Positions 18,608 through 27,613 are shown, counted from the first letter of the stretch. The stretch: DNA of 64,000 nucleotides from Clostridium pasteurianum BC1 (GCF_000389635.1 NC_021182.1:4505925-4569924), one strand, 5' to 3'. Numbers and translations: made by a program. The notes: generated by a model not told the origin, from the letters alone.

Positions 18608-19513
18608 CTATTTATGGCTTGCAACCAATGCTGCAAGAGCAATTGAATACATTTTTGTTTCATGACTATCTGCTCTTGATGTCAATATAACTGGAGCTGC
18701 AGTTCCAACTAATATACCACCATTTTTTGAATGAGTTGTATAAGTTAAAGTTTTGTACATAACATTTGCTGTTTCTATGTTTGGTAATAAAAGGACATCT
18801 GCCTTACCAGCTACTGTACCTTTTATATTTTTATGTTTTGCTGCTTCTTCGCTTAATGCATTATCTAAAGCATAAGGGCCATCAACTATACATCCCTTAA
18901 ATTGGCCTCTGTCACTCATCTTTGAAAGTAGTGCTGCATCTAAAGTTGCTGGCATATTTTCATTTACAACTTCAACTGCACAGATAGGAGCTACTTTTGG
19001 TTCATCAATACCTACTGCATGAGCTACCCTTACTGCATTATTTATTATTTGAACTTTATCTTTTAATGTTGGGTACATGTTAAAAGCTGCATCTGTTAGA
19101 AATAGCAGTCTATTAAATGCTTCTGTTTCGAAAACAGCAACATGAGACATAAGCTTTCCAGTTCTAAGACCTACTTCTTTATTAAGTACTGATCTTAAAA
19201 AAGTTGCTGTATCTACTAAGCCTTTCATAACCATATCAGCCTTACCCTGAGAAACAATTTCTACAGCCTTTAATGTTGCCTTTCTAACATCTGGCTCATC
19301 TACTATCTTAAACTGATTTATATCCATACCAATTTTAAGTGCAATAGATGTTATTTCATTTTTATCTCCAACTAAAATTGCCTCTGCTATACCATTTTTT
19401 TTGGCATCTCTTATAGCTTCTAATACTGGTGTGTCTTGTGCAACTGCAACAGATACTGTTTTTATGTCTTTACTCTTAACCTTTAGCAAAACCTCTTCAA
19501 AACTTTTAATCAT
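18608..19513 (-). CDS. ptb: Phosphate butyryltransferase
   Basis: 301 aa, standard length. Exchanges CoA of butyryl-CoA for phosphate, feeding buk. Family features include VLEAIRDAKKNGIAEAILVGDKNEI, ADMVMKGLVDTATFLRSVLNKEVGLRTGKLMSHVAVFE and the C-terminal NVMYKTLTYTTHSKNGGILVGTAAPVILTSRADS. SD GAGGTGC is upstream. First gene of the operon; its promoter region carries a MITE-like repeat. Confidence 0.97.
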   Translation of the reverse strand: MIKSFEEVLLKVKSKDIKTVSVAVAQDTPVLEAIRDAKKNGIAEAILVGDKNEITSIALKIGMDINQFKIVDEPDVRKATLKAVEIVSQGKADMVMKGLVDTATFLRSVLNKEVGLRTGKLMSHVAVFETEAFNRLLFLTDAAFNMYPTLKDKVQIINNAVRVAHAVGIDEPKVAPICAVEVVNENMPATLDAALLSKMSDRGQFKGCIVDGPYALDNALSEEAAKHKNIKGTVAGKADVLLLPNIETANVMYKTLTYTTHSKNGGILVGTAAPVILTSRADSHETKMYSIALAALVASHK

Positions 19514-19544
19514 GTTATTAGCACCTCTTCTTAATTATTTTTTA

Positions 19545-19707
19545 TTAAGGCACATTCAAATAAATAACTAATCAGTATGCTAGTCTATTTTAAATCCTAC
19601 TGCGTCAACAGAAACCTCAGATAGCTCACTATCCTCAAAACCTGTTTCCTTGTATGATTTAAAATATCCGTCGCATCTTTGACTTACTATTTATTTTTAT
19701 ATGCCTA
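19545..19707 (+). repeat. MITE-like repeat (TAAGGCA family), copy F
   Basis: 163 bp with imperfect terminal inverted repeats, TAAGGCACATTCAAATAAAT and ATTTATTTTTATATGCCTAA, and the internal marker TACTGCGTCAACAGA. It shares ends, internal motif and length with 38216-38376. Located upstream of ptb. No ORF inside. Confidence 0.7.
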
Positions 19708-19871
19708 ATGGACCATCTTTAAAGAAATGTAATAAAATATTTCATTGATCATTTCTTTGAAGATAATTGTAGACATTTAAAATTTATATAATTATTGTAA
19801 ATCTAAAGATTAACAAACTTATATTTCTATTTTATCAAATATTTCATAAAAATAGTGTTTTTTCAGAAAAT

Positions 19872-21509
19872 TCAATCCAGTGGTTTATACTTTTTTATTA
19901 TAGCCTCTGCACATTTTAACCCATCTACAGCTGCTGACATTATTCCTCCTGCAAAACCCGCTCCTTCACCACATGGAAATAATCCATTAATTGATATACT
20001 CTCTAAATTTTCATTTCTCATTATTTTCACAGGAGCTGAAGTTCTAGTTTCTATACCCGTTAAGATTGCATCATTATCACTGAACCCCTTAATCTTTTTG
20101 TCAAAACTTAATATTCCTTCTTTCAAGGTATCAACAACATAGTCTGGAAGACAATTTTTTAAATTGGTAGGCTTATAACCCGGCTTATAGCTGGGATTAA
20201 CGCTTCCAATTTTTTTACTACTCTCATCTCTTAAGAAGTCTCCCACAAGCTGCACTGGTGCATTAAAATCACTGCCTCCTGCCATAAAAGCCTGCTCTTC
20301 ATAATATCTCTGCATTTCCATGCCTAGTAGAGGATACTTTTCATTAAAGATCTTATTGTTAAAATTATAACACTCCTTTTGAAAATCTTCCACTCCAACA
20401 GTTACTACTAAGGCAGAATTTGCATTTTCTTTATCTCTATTATAATAGCTCATTCCATTTAAAGCCAATCTATTCTTTTCAGAGGCTGCTGCCACTACTT
20501 CTCCACCAGGACACATGCAAAAGCTATATATAGATCTCTTAGCAATATTAGAAGTATAAGTTAACCTATAATCTGCCGCCTTTAATCTTGAGTGATTTGC
20601 ATATTTACCATACTGATTTTCATTTATCATATCTTGTGGATGTTCAATTCTCACTCCCAATGCAAAGGGCTTTGGTTCCATTAAAATATCCTTTTTATAT
20701 ATCATTTCATAAGTATCTCTAGAACTATGTCCTATAGCTAAAATCAAAGTCTCACAATTAATTTCTTCTCCATTTACAACTACAGCTTTAATTTTATTAT
20801 TTTTAGTAATAATATCTTCTAATCTACTATTAAATCTAACTTCTCCACCCAATGCCTTTATCTTCTCCCTTAAATTTTTCACCACATTCTTTAATATGTC
20901 TGTACCTATATGCGGCTTTCCTTCATAAGATATTTCTTCGGGAGCTCCAAAGCTTATAAATTTATCAATTACATAGTCACATCTTTTATCTTTAATTCTG
21001 GTTGTGAGCTTTCCATCGGAAAAGGTACCTGCCCCACCTTCCCCAAACTGAACATTTGATTCTGTATTAAGTTTTCCTGTTCTCCAGAAATATTCTACCC
21101 TATTAGTTCTATTTTCTACACTTTCTCCTCTTTCAATTACTATGGGCCTGTAACCTTTTTCTGCTAAGAGTAACCCTGCAAACATTCCCGCTGGACCCAT
21201 TCCTATTATTACAGGCCTACTATTTAAGTTTAAGCTTCCGTAGACAAGTTCCTCTTCATTGTTCTCCTCTTCAAACCTTATATCTTTATCGCGTAACCTA
21301 TTAATTATTTTTCTTTCCTTTTCTAAAGAGGCTTCCACAGCATAATTAAATTTTATATTATTTTTTTTTCTTGCATCAATGGACTCCTTTAATATCTTAA
21401 AATGCTTAAGGTCAACCTCTGAAACTTTTAGCTTTGAAGCGGCTTTCTTCTTCAAACTTGAAATATCCTCTTCTATATTTAACGTTAAATTATTAATTCT
21501 AATTGACAT
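19872..21509 (-). CDS. FAD-dependent dehydrogenase (COG2509-type)
   Basis: 545 aa. The N-terminal 90 residues are an uncharacterised lead domain. Then comes a dinucleotide fold with GMGPAGMFAGLLLAEKGYRPIVIERG and the family stretch ESNVQFGEGGAGTFSDGKL. The C-terminus carries the second FAD contact NGLFPCGEGAGFAGGIMSAAVDGLKCAE. Widespread in clostridia and usually annotated only as an FAD-dependent oxidoreductase; substrate unknown. It follows cdaR on the same strand after a small repeat. SD CGGAGGA precedes ATG 21509. Confidence 0.88.
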   Translation of the reverse strand: MSIRINNLTLNIEEDISSLKKKAASKLKVSEVDLKHFKILKESIDARKKNNIKFNYAVEASLEKERKIINRLRDKDIRFEEENNEEELVYGSLNLNSRPVIIGMGPAGMFAGLLLAEKGYRPIVIERGESVENRTNRVEYFWRTGKLNTESNVQFGEGGAGTFSDGKLTTRIKDKRCDYVIDKFISFGAPEEISYEGKPHIGTDILKNVVKNLREKIKALGGEVRFNSRLEDIITKNNKIKAVVVNGEEINCETLILAIGHSSRDTYEMIYKKDILMEPKPFALGVRIEHPQDMINENQYGKYANHSRLKAADYRLTYTSNIAKRSIYSFCMCPGGEVVAAASEKNRLALNGMSYYNRDKENANSALVVTVGVEDFQKECYNFNNKIFNEKYPLLGMEMQRYYEEQAFMAGGSDFNAPVQLVGDFLRDESSKKIGSVNPSYKPGYKPTNLKNCLPDYVVDTLKEGILSFDKKIKGFSDNDAILTGIETRTSAPVKIMRNENLESISINGLFPCGEGAGFAGGIMSAAVDGLKCAEAIIKKYKPLD

Positions 21510-21524
21510 TTTTTCCTCCGATAC

Positions 21525-21596
21525 TAAGACATTGTAAAGAAGTAATTAGTCAGCATGCTAGTATACCTAACTTGTTATTTCTTTTCATATATCTTA
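21525..21596 (-). repeat. Short MITE-family copy at the 3' end of cdaR
   Basis: 72 bp: TAAGACATTGTAAAGAAGTA ... AGTCAGCATGCTAGTATACC ... TTATTTCTTTTCATATATCTTA. Ends and the (C)AG(C/T)ATGCTAGT block match copy F; the middle is deleted. Its edge supplies the TAA stop of cdaR. Confidence 0.55.
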
Positions 21597-22805
21597 TTTT
21601 TTAGTCATAGTTACATTTACAGTACTAGGATTAGCTGCAAGATTAGTAACTCCCTTCGGCAGAGCCACAGAAATCTGCAAATTATGAGTTCCTTCCTGAA
21701 GGGAAGAACAATCCACATTTGCCTTTATATCTCCATCATTTATAGAATTTATAACAGATCCATCACCAGATACGGTTACATTAGTCTTTGCATTTTCTAG
21801 GGAAGCATTAAATTGGGCAGGCACATTTATTAAATTAATATTAACTGAAAATATTTTTTGTATTATACCTTCCACATCTGTCTTAACACTTATAAAATTA
21901 TCACCAGTAAGTGTGCTTATACCATTAGGCAAACTCAATTTCACCTTCATGGTTTTACTCTCAGTTATTTTAGTTAAATCTATAGGTGTTGTATCGATAC
22001 TAGATATTTTATTGAGATTATCATCATTATCTCCAATTATATCTATAGTAGACTGTATAGGTGTTATTGCCTTTATATCTACACCATTAGCAGGTTGTCC
22101 TGTAGTTTTTATATTTACGCTTACAGACTTAGCCTTTTTTATAGGAATTGTAACACTGGCATTTTGAGGTTGAACTTTTACATTACTTACAGTTTTTCCA
22201 GCAGCATCTACTGGCTTCAGTGGCACACTTAGGTTTGCATCCTTACTCAAATCTACTATATTTGCACTAACTATTACATCCTTAACCATATTTACAAACT
22301 TACTTGGTCCGCTTACCACTGCATCCCCAGGACTTACTACAGCTTCTGAAGAATAGTATCCGTTCTTAGGTGATCCTTCTATCTTAGTTGTTATAGGTAC
22401 AGTTTTTTCATACAAATCATCTAAATTTACATTTACCCACATAGTATTAGTATTTTCTATATTAATATTACTTGGATAATGAACAATTTGAACTGGAATT
22501 CTATTTTCACCCTTTTTAAAGGCATATTCACTCATATCTGCTACTATTTTAAAATCCTCCGGTCTTGCGCTCATAACCTCTAGATCAGTACCTCTTAAAG
22601 TTAATGACACTGTAAAACTTTGGTCTGGAGAAAGGGTCAACTGAGATTGTGCTAGCACATCCGCATTAATTAACTCTACAGAAACATTTCTCAATCTATA
22701 AGTTTTTATTGGATTTTCCCAACTGGAAATATATAGCCACAGGCAAAACGCAGCAATTACACAGCATATTTTTATTACTATTTGCTGTTTACTTTTCTTT
22801 TCCAC
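21594..22805 (-). CDS. cdaR: CdaR, YbbR-domain regulator of CdaA
   Basis: 403 aa: one N-terminal transmembrane helix (IVIKICCVIAAFCLWLYIS), then four YbbR-like beta domains facing outside (for example YPSNINIENTNTMWVNVNLDDLYEKTVPITTKIEG). CdaR binds and modulates the diadenylate cyclase CdaA. It overlaps cdaA by 28 bp, implying coupling. The C-terminus stops abruptly at VTMTKK where a small repeat begins. Confidence 0.92.
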   Translation of the reverse strand: MEKKSKQQIVIKICCVIAAFCLWLYISSWENPIKTYRLRNVSVELINADVLAQSQLTLSPDQSFTVSLTLRGTDLEVMSARPEDFKIVADMSEYAFKKGENRIPVQIVHYPSNINIENTNTMWVNVNLDDLYEKTVPITTKIEGSPKNGYYSSEAVVSPGDAVVSGPSKFVNMVKDVIVSANIVDLSKDANLSVPLKPVDAAGKTVSNVKVQPQNASVTIPIKKAKSVSVNIKTTGQPANGVDIKAITPIQSTIDIIGDNDDNLNKISSIDTTPIDLTKITESKTMKVKLSLPNGISTLTGDNFISVKTDVEGIIQKIFSVNINLINVPAQFNASLENAKTNVTVSGDGSVINSINDGDIKANVDCSSLQEGTHNLQISVALPKGVTNLAANPSTVNVTMTKK

Positions 22806-23623
22806 GTTTTCACCCTCTCTTTAAATGAATTATTTTTTGAAAATCTAATAAGAATTATCCTTATTAAAATATCTTTTAATTTATCCTTAGTATAACCTCT
22901 TGTTAACTTTCCATTAATAGCAAGAGATACAACTCCAGTTTCTTCTGAAATTACAATCACAAGAGCATCTGAATTTTCGGATATTCCAAGTGCTGCTCTG
23001 TGCCTTGTTCCAAGCTTTTTACTTATATCATAATTAGCGGAAAGTGGTAAAAAACATCCTGCCGCCAATACTCTATCATTTCTAATTATTGTTGCCCCAT
23101 CATGCAAAGGTGTATTTACTACAAATATGTTTTCCAAAATTGCTGAAGATACAATACCTTCAATTTTAGTTCCTGTACTCATTATATCCTCAAGTTTTGT
23201 TCTCTGCTCAATTACAATAAGTGCACCAGTTCTTGTTTTTGCAAGGTTATAAACAGCATTTACTATTTGCGTTATAACTTCTTCCATTTTTTCTTTATTT
23301 TCTAGGATATGTACATCATTAAAAGCACTTCTCCCCAAATGTTCTAAAGCCCTTCTAATTTCAGGTTGAAAAATAATAATTATGGACAAAACCCCGATTG
23401 TTATGGTTCTTTGAAGAATCCAATAGAGCATAGTAAGATGTAAAAAATTACTAACAGGCATTAATAAAAGTATTAATAATATACCTTTCAAAAGCTGTAC
23501 GGCTCTTGTTTCTCTTATAAGCATATAGGCTTTGTAAAATATGTATGAAACTACTAATATATCCAATACAGACCATACGTTTATTGTTTTCACTGCAGCA
23601 ACTATCATGTTTATAATATCCAT
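22778..23623 (-). CDS. cdaA: Diadenylate cyclase CdaA
   Basis: 281 aa from ATG 23623 (GGAGGTG SD). Three N-terminal transmembrane helices are followed by a DisA_N/DAC domain with both catalytic motifs, PLHDGATII and GTRHRAALGISE. It makes c-di-AMP from two ATP, controlling osmolytes and wall turnover. A c-di-AMP riboswitch lies 2.2 kb away at 25812. A longer in-frame version reading through the hexamer repeat (starting TTG 23674) is possible but lacks an SD. Confidence 0.95.
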   Translation of the reverse strand: MDIINMIVAAVKTINVWSVLDILVVSYIFYKAYMLIRETRAVQLLKGILLILLLMPVSNFLHLTMLYWILQRTITIGVLSIIIIFQPEIRRALEHLGRSAFNDVHILENKEKMEEVITQIVNAVYNLAKTRTGALIVIEQRTKLEDIMSTGTKIEGIVSSAILENIFVVNTPLHDGATIIRNDRVLAAGCFLPLSANYDISKKLGTRHRAALGISENSDALVIVISEETGVVSLAINGKLTRGYTKDKLKDILIRIILIRFSKNNSFKERVKTWKRKVNSK

Positions 23624-23637
23624 AATCACACCTCCTG

Positions 23638-23667
23638 TACTTATACTTATACTTATACTTATACTTA
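23638..23667. repeat. Hexanucleotide tandem repeat (TACTTA)5 ahead of cdaA
   Basis: Five perfect tandem copies immediately upstream of the cdaA SD. Copy-number change would alter the 5' UTR or promoter spacing; in frame it would encode alternating Ile-Ser. Confidence 0.9.
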
Positions 23668-23807
23668 TTAACAATTATACACTATTGTAACTCAATGTAG
23701 TATAACATGATAAAATTTTATAAAATATTAATATAAATTCTTGGGATACTATATATAGATAACTTTATTATAGAATAAACAATAAAATTACAATATTAAC
23801 TTTTTGT

Positions 23808-23930
23808 CCGATGACTAGTGGCTGTAATATTCTACCTACTAAAGGTAGAGATAACAGCGACACATTCCTGTATAATTCATCTAAACTTAGTAGGAATATA
23901 AACTCCTACTAAGTAAGATTCATCGATAAT
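23808..23930 (+). repeat. Dispersed two-hairpin repeat, copy C (no module)
   Basis: CCGATGACTAGTGGCTGTAA, short stem CTACCTACTAAAGGTAGAG, AACAGCGACACATTCCTGTA, then the tail hairpin ACTTAGTAGGA / TCCTACTAAGT and AAGATTCATCGATAAT. Between divergent cdaA and the BON gene, starting about 30 bp before the BON gene SD region. Confidence 0.85.
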
Positions 23931-23961
23931 AAAGTTATATATTAGAAAGGTTGGTGCTTTT

Positions 23962-24630
23962 ATGGAAATTAATGATGGATTAATTGAAGATGCAGTAAAA
24001 TCAGCATTATCAAAGGCAATGAATACAACTTCAAAGGATATAAAAATTAGATCTATTAATGGAATTGTATCTCTGCAAGGTTTTGTAAATGTATTAGCAG
24101 AAAAAGATAGAGCAGAGGAAATAGCCCATAAAATTGAGGGAGTTAGAGAAGTTAGAAATAATATTACTATATCTTTAGATGGCGAAGCAGGTGATAAAGA
24201 ATTGACTGATCTTGTCAATTCTAATTTACGAAACAGTGCCTTTAAAAATAGAATTTTATCAGTTACAGCAAAGGTCTCAGGTGGAAATGTTTTATTAGTA
24301 GGAGATGCAGAAACAGAGAGAGATAGACAAATTGCAATAAGCGAAGCTAATAAAACTTTCGGAATTAGAAGTGTAACAAGTACAATTAATCTTGCCTCTT
24401 TTAAAGATGATACCTCTTTAACCAATGATATAAATATGGCATTAATGGAATCTAAAATAAATGTAAATGATATTTCTGCTATTGTTATTCGTGGAAAAGT
24501 ATCTCTATCTGGATATGCTGAAAAGGAAGAAGATATAAATAGACTTGTAACTCTAATACAATCAATACCAGGAATAAAAGAAGTTAACAATAAATTAAAA
24601 TTATATAAAGTTGGCACTGGAATTTCATAA
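23962..24630 (+). CDS. Triple BON-domain protein
   Basis: 222 aa consisting of three BON domains (about 1-70, 75-145, 148-220), each ending in the characteristic (V)REVRNNITI / IRSVTSTINL / IKEVNNKLKLY strand. BON domains bind phospholipids or hydrophobic ligands and are usually exported. Here no signal peptide is seen (starts MEINDGLIEDAVKSAL), so a cytoplasmic or membrane-surface location is inferred. Function unknown. Confidence 0.85.
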   Translation: MEINDGLIEDAVKSALSKAMNTTSKDIKIRSINGIVSLQGFVNVLAEKDRAEEIAHKIEGVREVRNNITISLDGEAGDKELTDLVNSNLRNSAFKNRILSVTAKVSGGNVLLVGDAETERDRQIAISEANKTFGIRSVTSTINLASFKDDTSLTNDINMALMESKINVNDISAIVIRGKVSLSGYAEKEEDINRLVTLIQSIPGIKEVNNKLKLYKVGTGIS

Positions 24631-24670
24631 ATCTAGTATAAATAATTAGTTTTACAAATATTAATATTAA

Positions 24671-24711
24671 TATAAGGCATAAGGTGGCTGAATAAGCTTC
24701 CTTCATGCCTA
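24671..24711 (+). other. Hairpin between BON gene and the next gene
   Basis: AGGCATAAGGTGGC / GCTTCCTTCATGCCT forms a stem followed by A-rich sequence, not a T-tract. It resembles the ends of the TAAGGCA repeat but is too short to assign; it could be an RNA-processing stem. Confidence 0.4.
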
Positions 24712-24739
24712 AAAATATAAAAAGGGGTGTGGATTTTTT

Positions 24740-25735
24740 ATGTTTGATGAAAACAAAAAGAGAATAATAATCTTATCGGCTACTATTACCTTCAGCATAT
24801 TTTTATTAATATTTATATTTTTCAATCTTTCTACTTTAAATGAATATAATAAATATAGAAAACAACTAGGTACATATATTCAAAATATATCTACAATAAA
24901 TTCTAATGTTTCACCTATTAGCAATGGACAAACTATCGATATAGAACAAGCAAAAGATAAACTTCCTTTTGTAATAAATTCCTTAATAAAAGTAAATAAA
25001 AATTTAGAAAGCTATAATAGTGACTCTAGATATAAAGCTGCTTTCGATTCGCTTAAATCAGGTTTAGATAATAATATATTAATGTACAAGCAGTTACTTT
25101 CTATAGTAAATAATCTAGAATCAACTGATATAGGTAGTTCTATGCAGAATGTTATTAAATATAAAAATAATTGTGATAAATACTATGCATCGATAAAATC
25201 AAGTAACAAGGTTTTTAGCCTTCCCAAAGATAGTACTACACTCATAAATAATGCTTCCAGTTATGTGGGAAACTTTATAAAAATAAAAAAAGATAGAGAT
25301 ATATTAAATACTCAAAATATGGAATTTGAAAATAACCTAAATGGCATTTTAACAAAATTTAATTCCATTAAAGTTAATTTATCTTATTATGCAGAAAGTG
25401 CAAGAAAAAATTCTATATCCTATGATAGCGCTCTAGCCAAAGTTCAAAATAATGAAGATAATTTTAATGAGATACTGCAAGAATTTTCCCAAATAAATGT
25501 ACCACAGAATCAAATTAAATTATATAGCAGTTTTAACAGTCTTTTTAATGATTATAATGCCTATGTAAATAGTTTTTCTTCTGCCTTAAAAAAAGAAAAA
25601 GCTAGCTCAAAATCTCAAGATAATTCCTTAAATCTTTCAGATCTATATAAGGATTCAAATAACAAATATGATACTATGAATAAAGATTATAGTACCTTAA
25701 AAAATGATTTTCAAAATTTTGTTAATAATAATTAG
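24740..25735 (+). CDS. Membrane-anchored coiled-coil protein, unknown
   Basis: 331 aa; SD GGGGTGTGG ahead of ATG 24740. A single N-terminal transmembrane helix (IIILSATITFSIFLLIFIFFNLS) is followed by a long helical, Asn/Ser/Lys-rich extracytoplasmic part. No Cys pair, enzyme motif or known domain is recognised. The gene sits between the BON gene and the riboswitch-controlled wall hydrolase, hinting at an envelope role only by position. Confidence 0.7.
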   Translation: MFDENKKRIIILSATITFSIFLLIFIFFNLSTLNEYNKYRKQLGTYIQNISTINSNVSPISNGQTIDIEQAKDKLPFVINSLIKVNKNLESYNSDSRYKAAFDSLKSGLDNNILMYKQLLSIVNNLESTDIGSSMQNVIKYKNNCDKYYASIKSSNKVFSLPKDSTTLINNASSYVGNFIKIKKDRDILNTQNMEFENNLNGILTKFNSIKVNLSYYAESARKNSISYDSALAKVQNNEDNFNEILQEFSQINVPQNQIKLYSSFNSLFNDYNAYVNSFSSALKKEKASSKSQDNSLNLSDLYKDSNNKYDTMNKDYSTLKNDFQNFVNNN

Positions 25736-25811
25736 AAATACGTGTCCTATCCTATTACTTTTTACATGGTTAAAAAATTTTTTTCAATATTGTATTATTT
25801 TTTTATTATAG

Positions 25812-25919
25812 GGAATGATATCAATAGCCTAAGTCATACGGGGAAACCATATTTTGGGGTGAATCGCTTTTTAGCGTAGGTTTTGCCTTTACCTAACCCG
25901 TCAGCTAACCTCGTAGAAT
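25812..25919 (+). ncRNA. c-di-AMP riboswitch (ydaO/yuaA class)
   Basis: Contains the conserved blocks in order: CGGGGAAACC (25839), GGGGTGAATC (25856), a TTTAG-(C)GTAGG ... CCTAACCCG pairing, and GTCAGCTAACCTCGTAG (25899-25915). These are the signature of the ydaO aptamer, which senses c-di-AMP and normally switches expression off. The SD AAAGGAGG follows within ten bases and no separate terminator is seen before it, so translational control is possible. It precedes a SleB-type hydrolase, a frequent ydaO target. Confidence 0.9.
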
Positions 25920-25939
25920 AAAAGGAGGAAGAAATATAA

Positions 25940-26500
25940 ATGAAAAAGAGTATTTGGGCTATTGCGTTTATTCTATTTTTAGGATTGTTACCCTCGTGCA
26001 TTGTAAGTGCTAAGACGATACCACCTTCGAACAATACATCTTCATCTAATGCAAATAGAGGATCCCGAAACCTCTATAATGAAAAATCTAATTCGGTAGA
26101 AGTTTTTAGTAGTGAAGGAAGAGCATATACTGTATCAAAGGAAGATATTGATTTAATGGCAAAAGTAGTATATGCAGAAAGTAATGCTGAACCCTACGAA
26201 GGGAAAGTAGCAGTGGCATCTGTAATACTTAACAGACTAAGGGATAAAGGCTTTCCCAAAAGTATAAATGACGTTATCAAACAAAGATACGCATTTTCCT
26301 GTGTGATAGATGGGAATATTAATGTTATTCCAAATCAGGATTGCTATAATGCAGTGTTTGATGCCCTTAATGGAAAAGATCCTACTACCAATGCCCTGTA
26401 TTTTTACAATCCTAAAACAGCCCGTTCAAGTTGGATGATTAACATAAAAAAAATCAATGTAAAACCAATAGGCAATCACACTTTTTTTGCGGTAAATTAG
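25940..26500 (+). CDS. SleB-type cell wall hydrolase
   Basis: 186 aa: signal peptide (KKSIWAIAFILFLGLLPSCIVSA), Ser/Asn-rich linker, then a Hydrolase_2 domain from about residue 70 (LMAKVVYAESNAEPYEGKVAVASVILNRL ... NALYFYNPKTARSSWM). Glu of YAESN is the likely catalytic acid of this lytic-transglycosylase-like family. It lacks the peptidoglycan-binding domain of full SleB. Expression should fall when c-di-AMP is high because of the upstream riboswitch. Confidence 0.93.
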   Translation: MKKSIWAIAFILFLGLLPSCIVSAKTIPPSNNTSSSNANRGSRNLYNEKSNSVEVFSSEGRAYTVSKEDIDLMAKVVYAESNAEPYEGKVAVASVILNRLRDKGFPKSINDVIKQRYAFSCVIDGNINVIPNQDCYNAVFDALNGKDPTTNALYFYNPKTARSSWMINIKKINVKPIGNHTFFAVN

Positions 26501-26523
26501 TTACCTTAAGAAAAATTGTATAA

Positions 26524-26553
26524 AAGCCTCAACTATATATACGGTTGAGGCTT
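26524..26553. terminator. Bidirectional terminator
   Basis: AAGCCTCAAC / GTTGAGGCTT, 10-nt loop, between convergent sleB-like and thioredoxin reductase genes. Confidence 0.8.
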
Positions 26554-26563
26554 AAAATTATTT

Positions 26564-27445
26564 TCACTTGTTATTTTTTTCAGATACCTTAAGTAAATCC
26601 AGATACTTTACAGCACTTAATGCAGCAATTTGACCTTCTCCTGCTGCTTTTATATATTGATATGGTGCTCCTACACAGTCTCCTGCTGCAAAACATCCTT
26701 CTATATTTGTCTTCATATTCCTATCAACCTTTATATGTTCACCTTCTGTTAAAAGTCCTGGTACCAGTTGAGCCGGTGCTACACTTTCCTTCAGTATAAA
26801 AACTCCATCGGTTTCTATCTCATCAGATTTTAGAAGAAGCTTTTCCACTTTATCCTGGCCTTTTATTTCTATTGGTTTATCTTTTAAAATTTCCACTTTA
26901 TCCGTAAGCTCATAATCCTCATCATACATTGGCACATAGTATAATTTTGATGCAAGTTCACTAACATAATTTGCCTCTTTTTCAGCCTCTCGTGTATATC
27001 CAACTATAGTGACAATTTTATTTCTATATAAAGGTGCATCGCAAGTAGCACAATACCCTACACCTCTTCCAAGGAATTCCTCTTCTCCTTTTAATGGCTT
27101 TGTATATTCCATTCCAGTAGCAAGAATAAGTGACTTTGCTTCATAGGCTTTTTCATTAACCATAAGTGTAAAATAATCCCCCATGGCATAAACAGCATTA
27201 ATTCTTTCTTCAGTAATCTCTATACCCATTTTATCAATATGTTCATTAAATTTATTTTTTAAATCTTCACCAGAGATATTATAGAAGCCTAAAAAATTAT
27301 TTATCTTAGGTGCCTTAGCTAATTTAAAACTTAAATTTTTATTTCCAAATAAAATTATATTTTTATTTCTTATTTTAGCATTAATAGCAGCAGATAGCCC
27401 TCCAGGACCAGTTCCTATTATAGCTATGTCATAACGTTCTTCCAT
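26564..27445 (-). CDS. Thioredoxin reductase-like flavoprotein, possibly ferredoxin-dependent
   Basis: 293 aa. FAD site GTGPGG at 11-16, redox pair CATC at 132-135, second FAD motif GCFAAGDC at 250-257. At the place where NADPH-dependent TrxB has GGGxSAxEEA, this protein reads VGYTREAEKEA (148-158) and lacks the glycine motif and the HRR-type phosphate arginines. That matches the pyridine-nucleotide-independent, ferredoxin-linked FFTR enzymes described from clostridia (family knowledge; electron donor inferred). Paired with trxA upstream on the same strand. Confidence 0.85.
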   Translation of the reverse strand: MEERYDIAIIGTGPGGLSAAINAKIRNKNIILFGNKNLSFKLAKAPKINNFLGFYNISGEDLKNKFNEHIDKMGIEITEERINAVYAMGDYFTLMVNEKAYEAKSLILATGMEYTKPLKGEEEFLGRGVGYCATCDAPLYRNKIVTIVGYTREAEKEANYVSELASKLYYVPMYDEDYELTDKVEILKDKPIEIKGQDKVEKLLLKSDEIETDGVFILKESVAPAQLVPGLLTEGEHIKVDRNMKTNIEGCFAAGDCVGAPYQYIKAAGEGQIAALSAVKYLDLLKVSEKNNK

Positions 27446-27563
27446 TTTTATCAGCTCCCTTGTATCAATAATACTACTTTAAACCTAAACTTCAATTAAT
27501 CAAGTTGATAATTTCTCATAATTACGAATTAACTCAAATATTTATCAATTTATATGATAAAGA

Positions 27564-27606
27564 GTTAGGTGTAGAACCAATAAGCAAATCTAGTTCTACA
27601 CCTAAC
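27564..27606 (-). terminator. Terminator after trxA
   Basis: Perfect 14-bp stem GTTAGGTGTAGAAC / GTTCTACACCTAAC, then CTCTTTAT on the minus strand. It separates trxA from the reductase gene. Confidence 0.75.
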
Positions 27607-27613
27607 TAAAACA

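Noticed and set aside
23877-24617. 246-aa minus-strand open frame
   Set aside because: Antisense to the three-BON gene, which has a clear SD and domain content.
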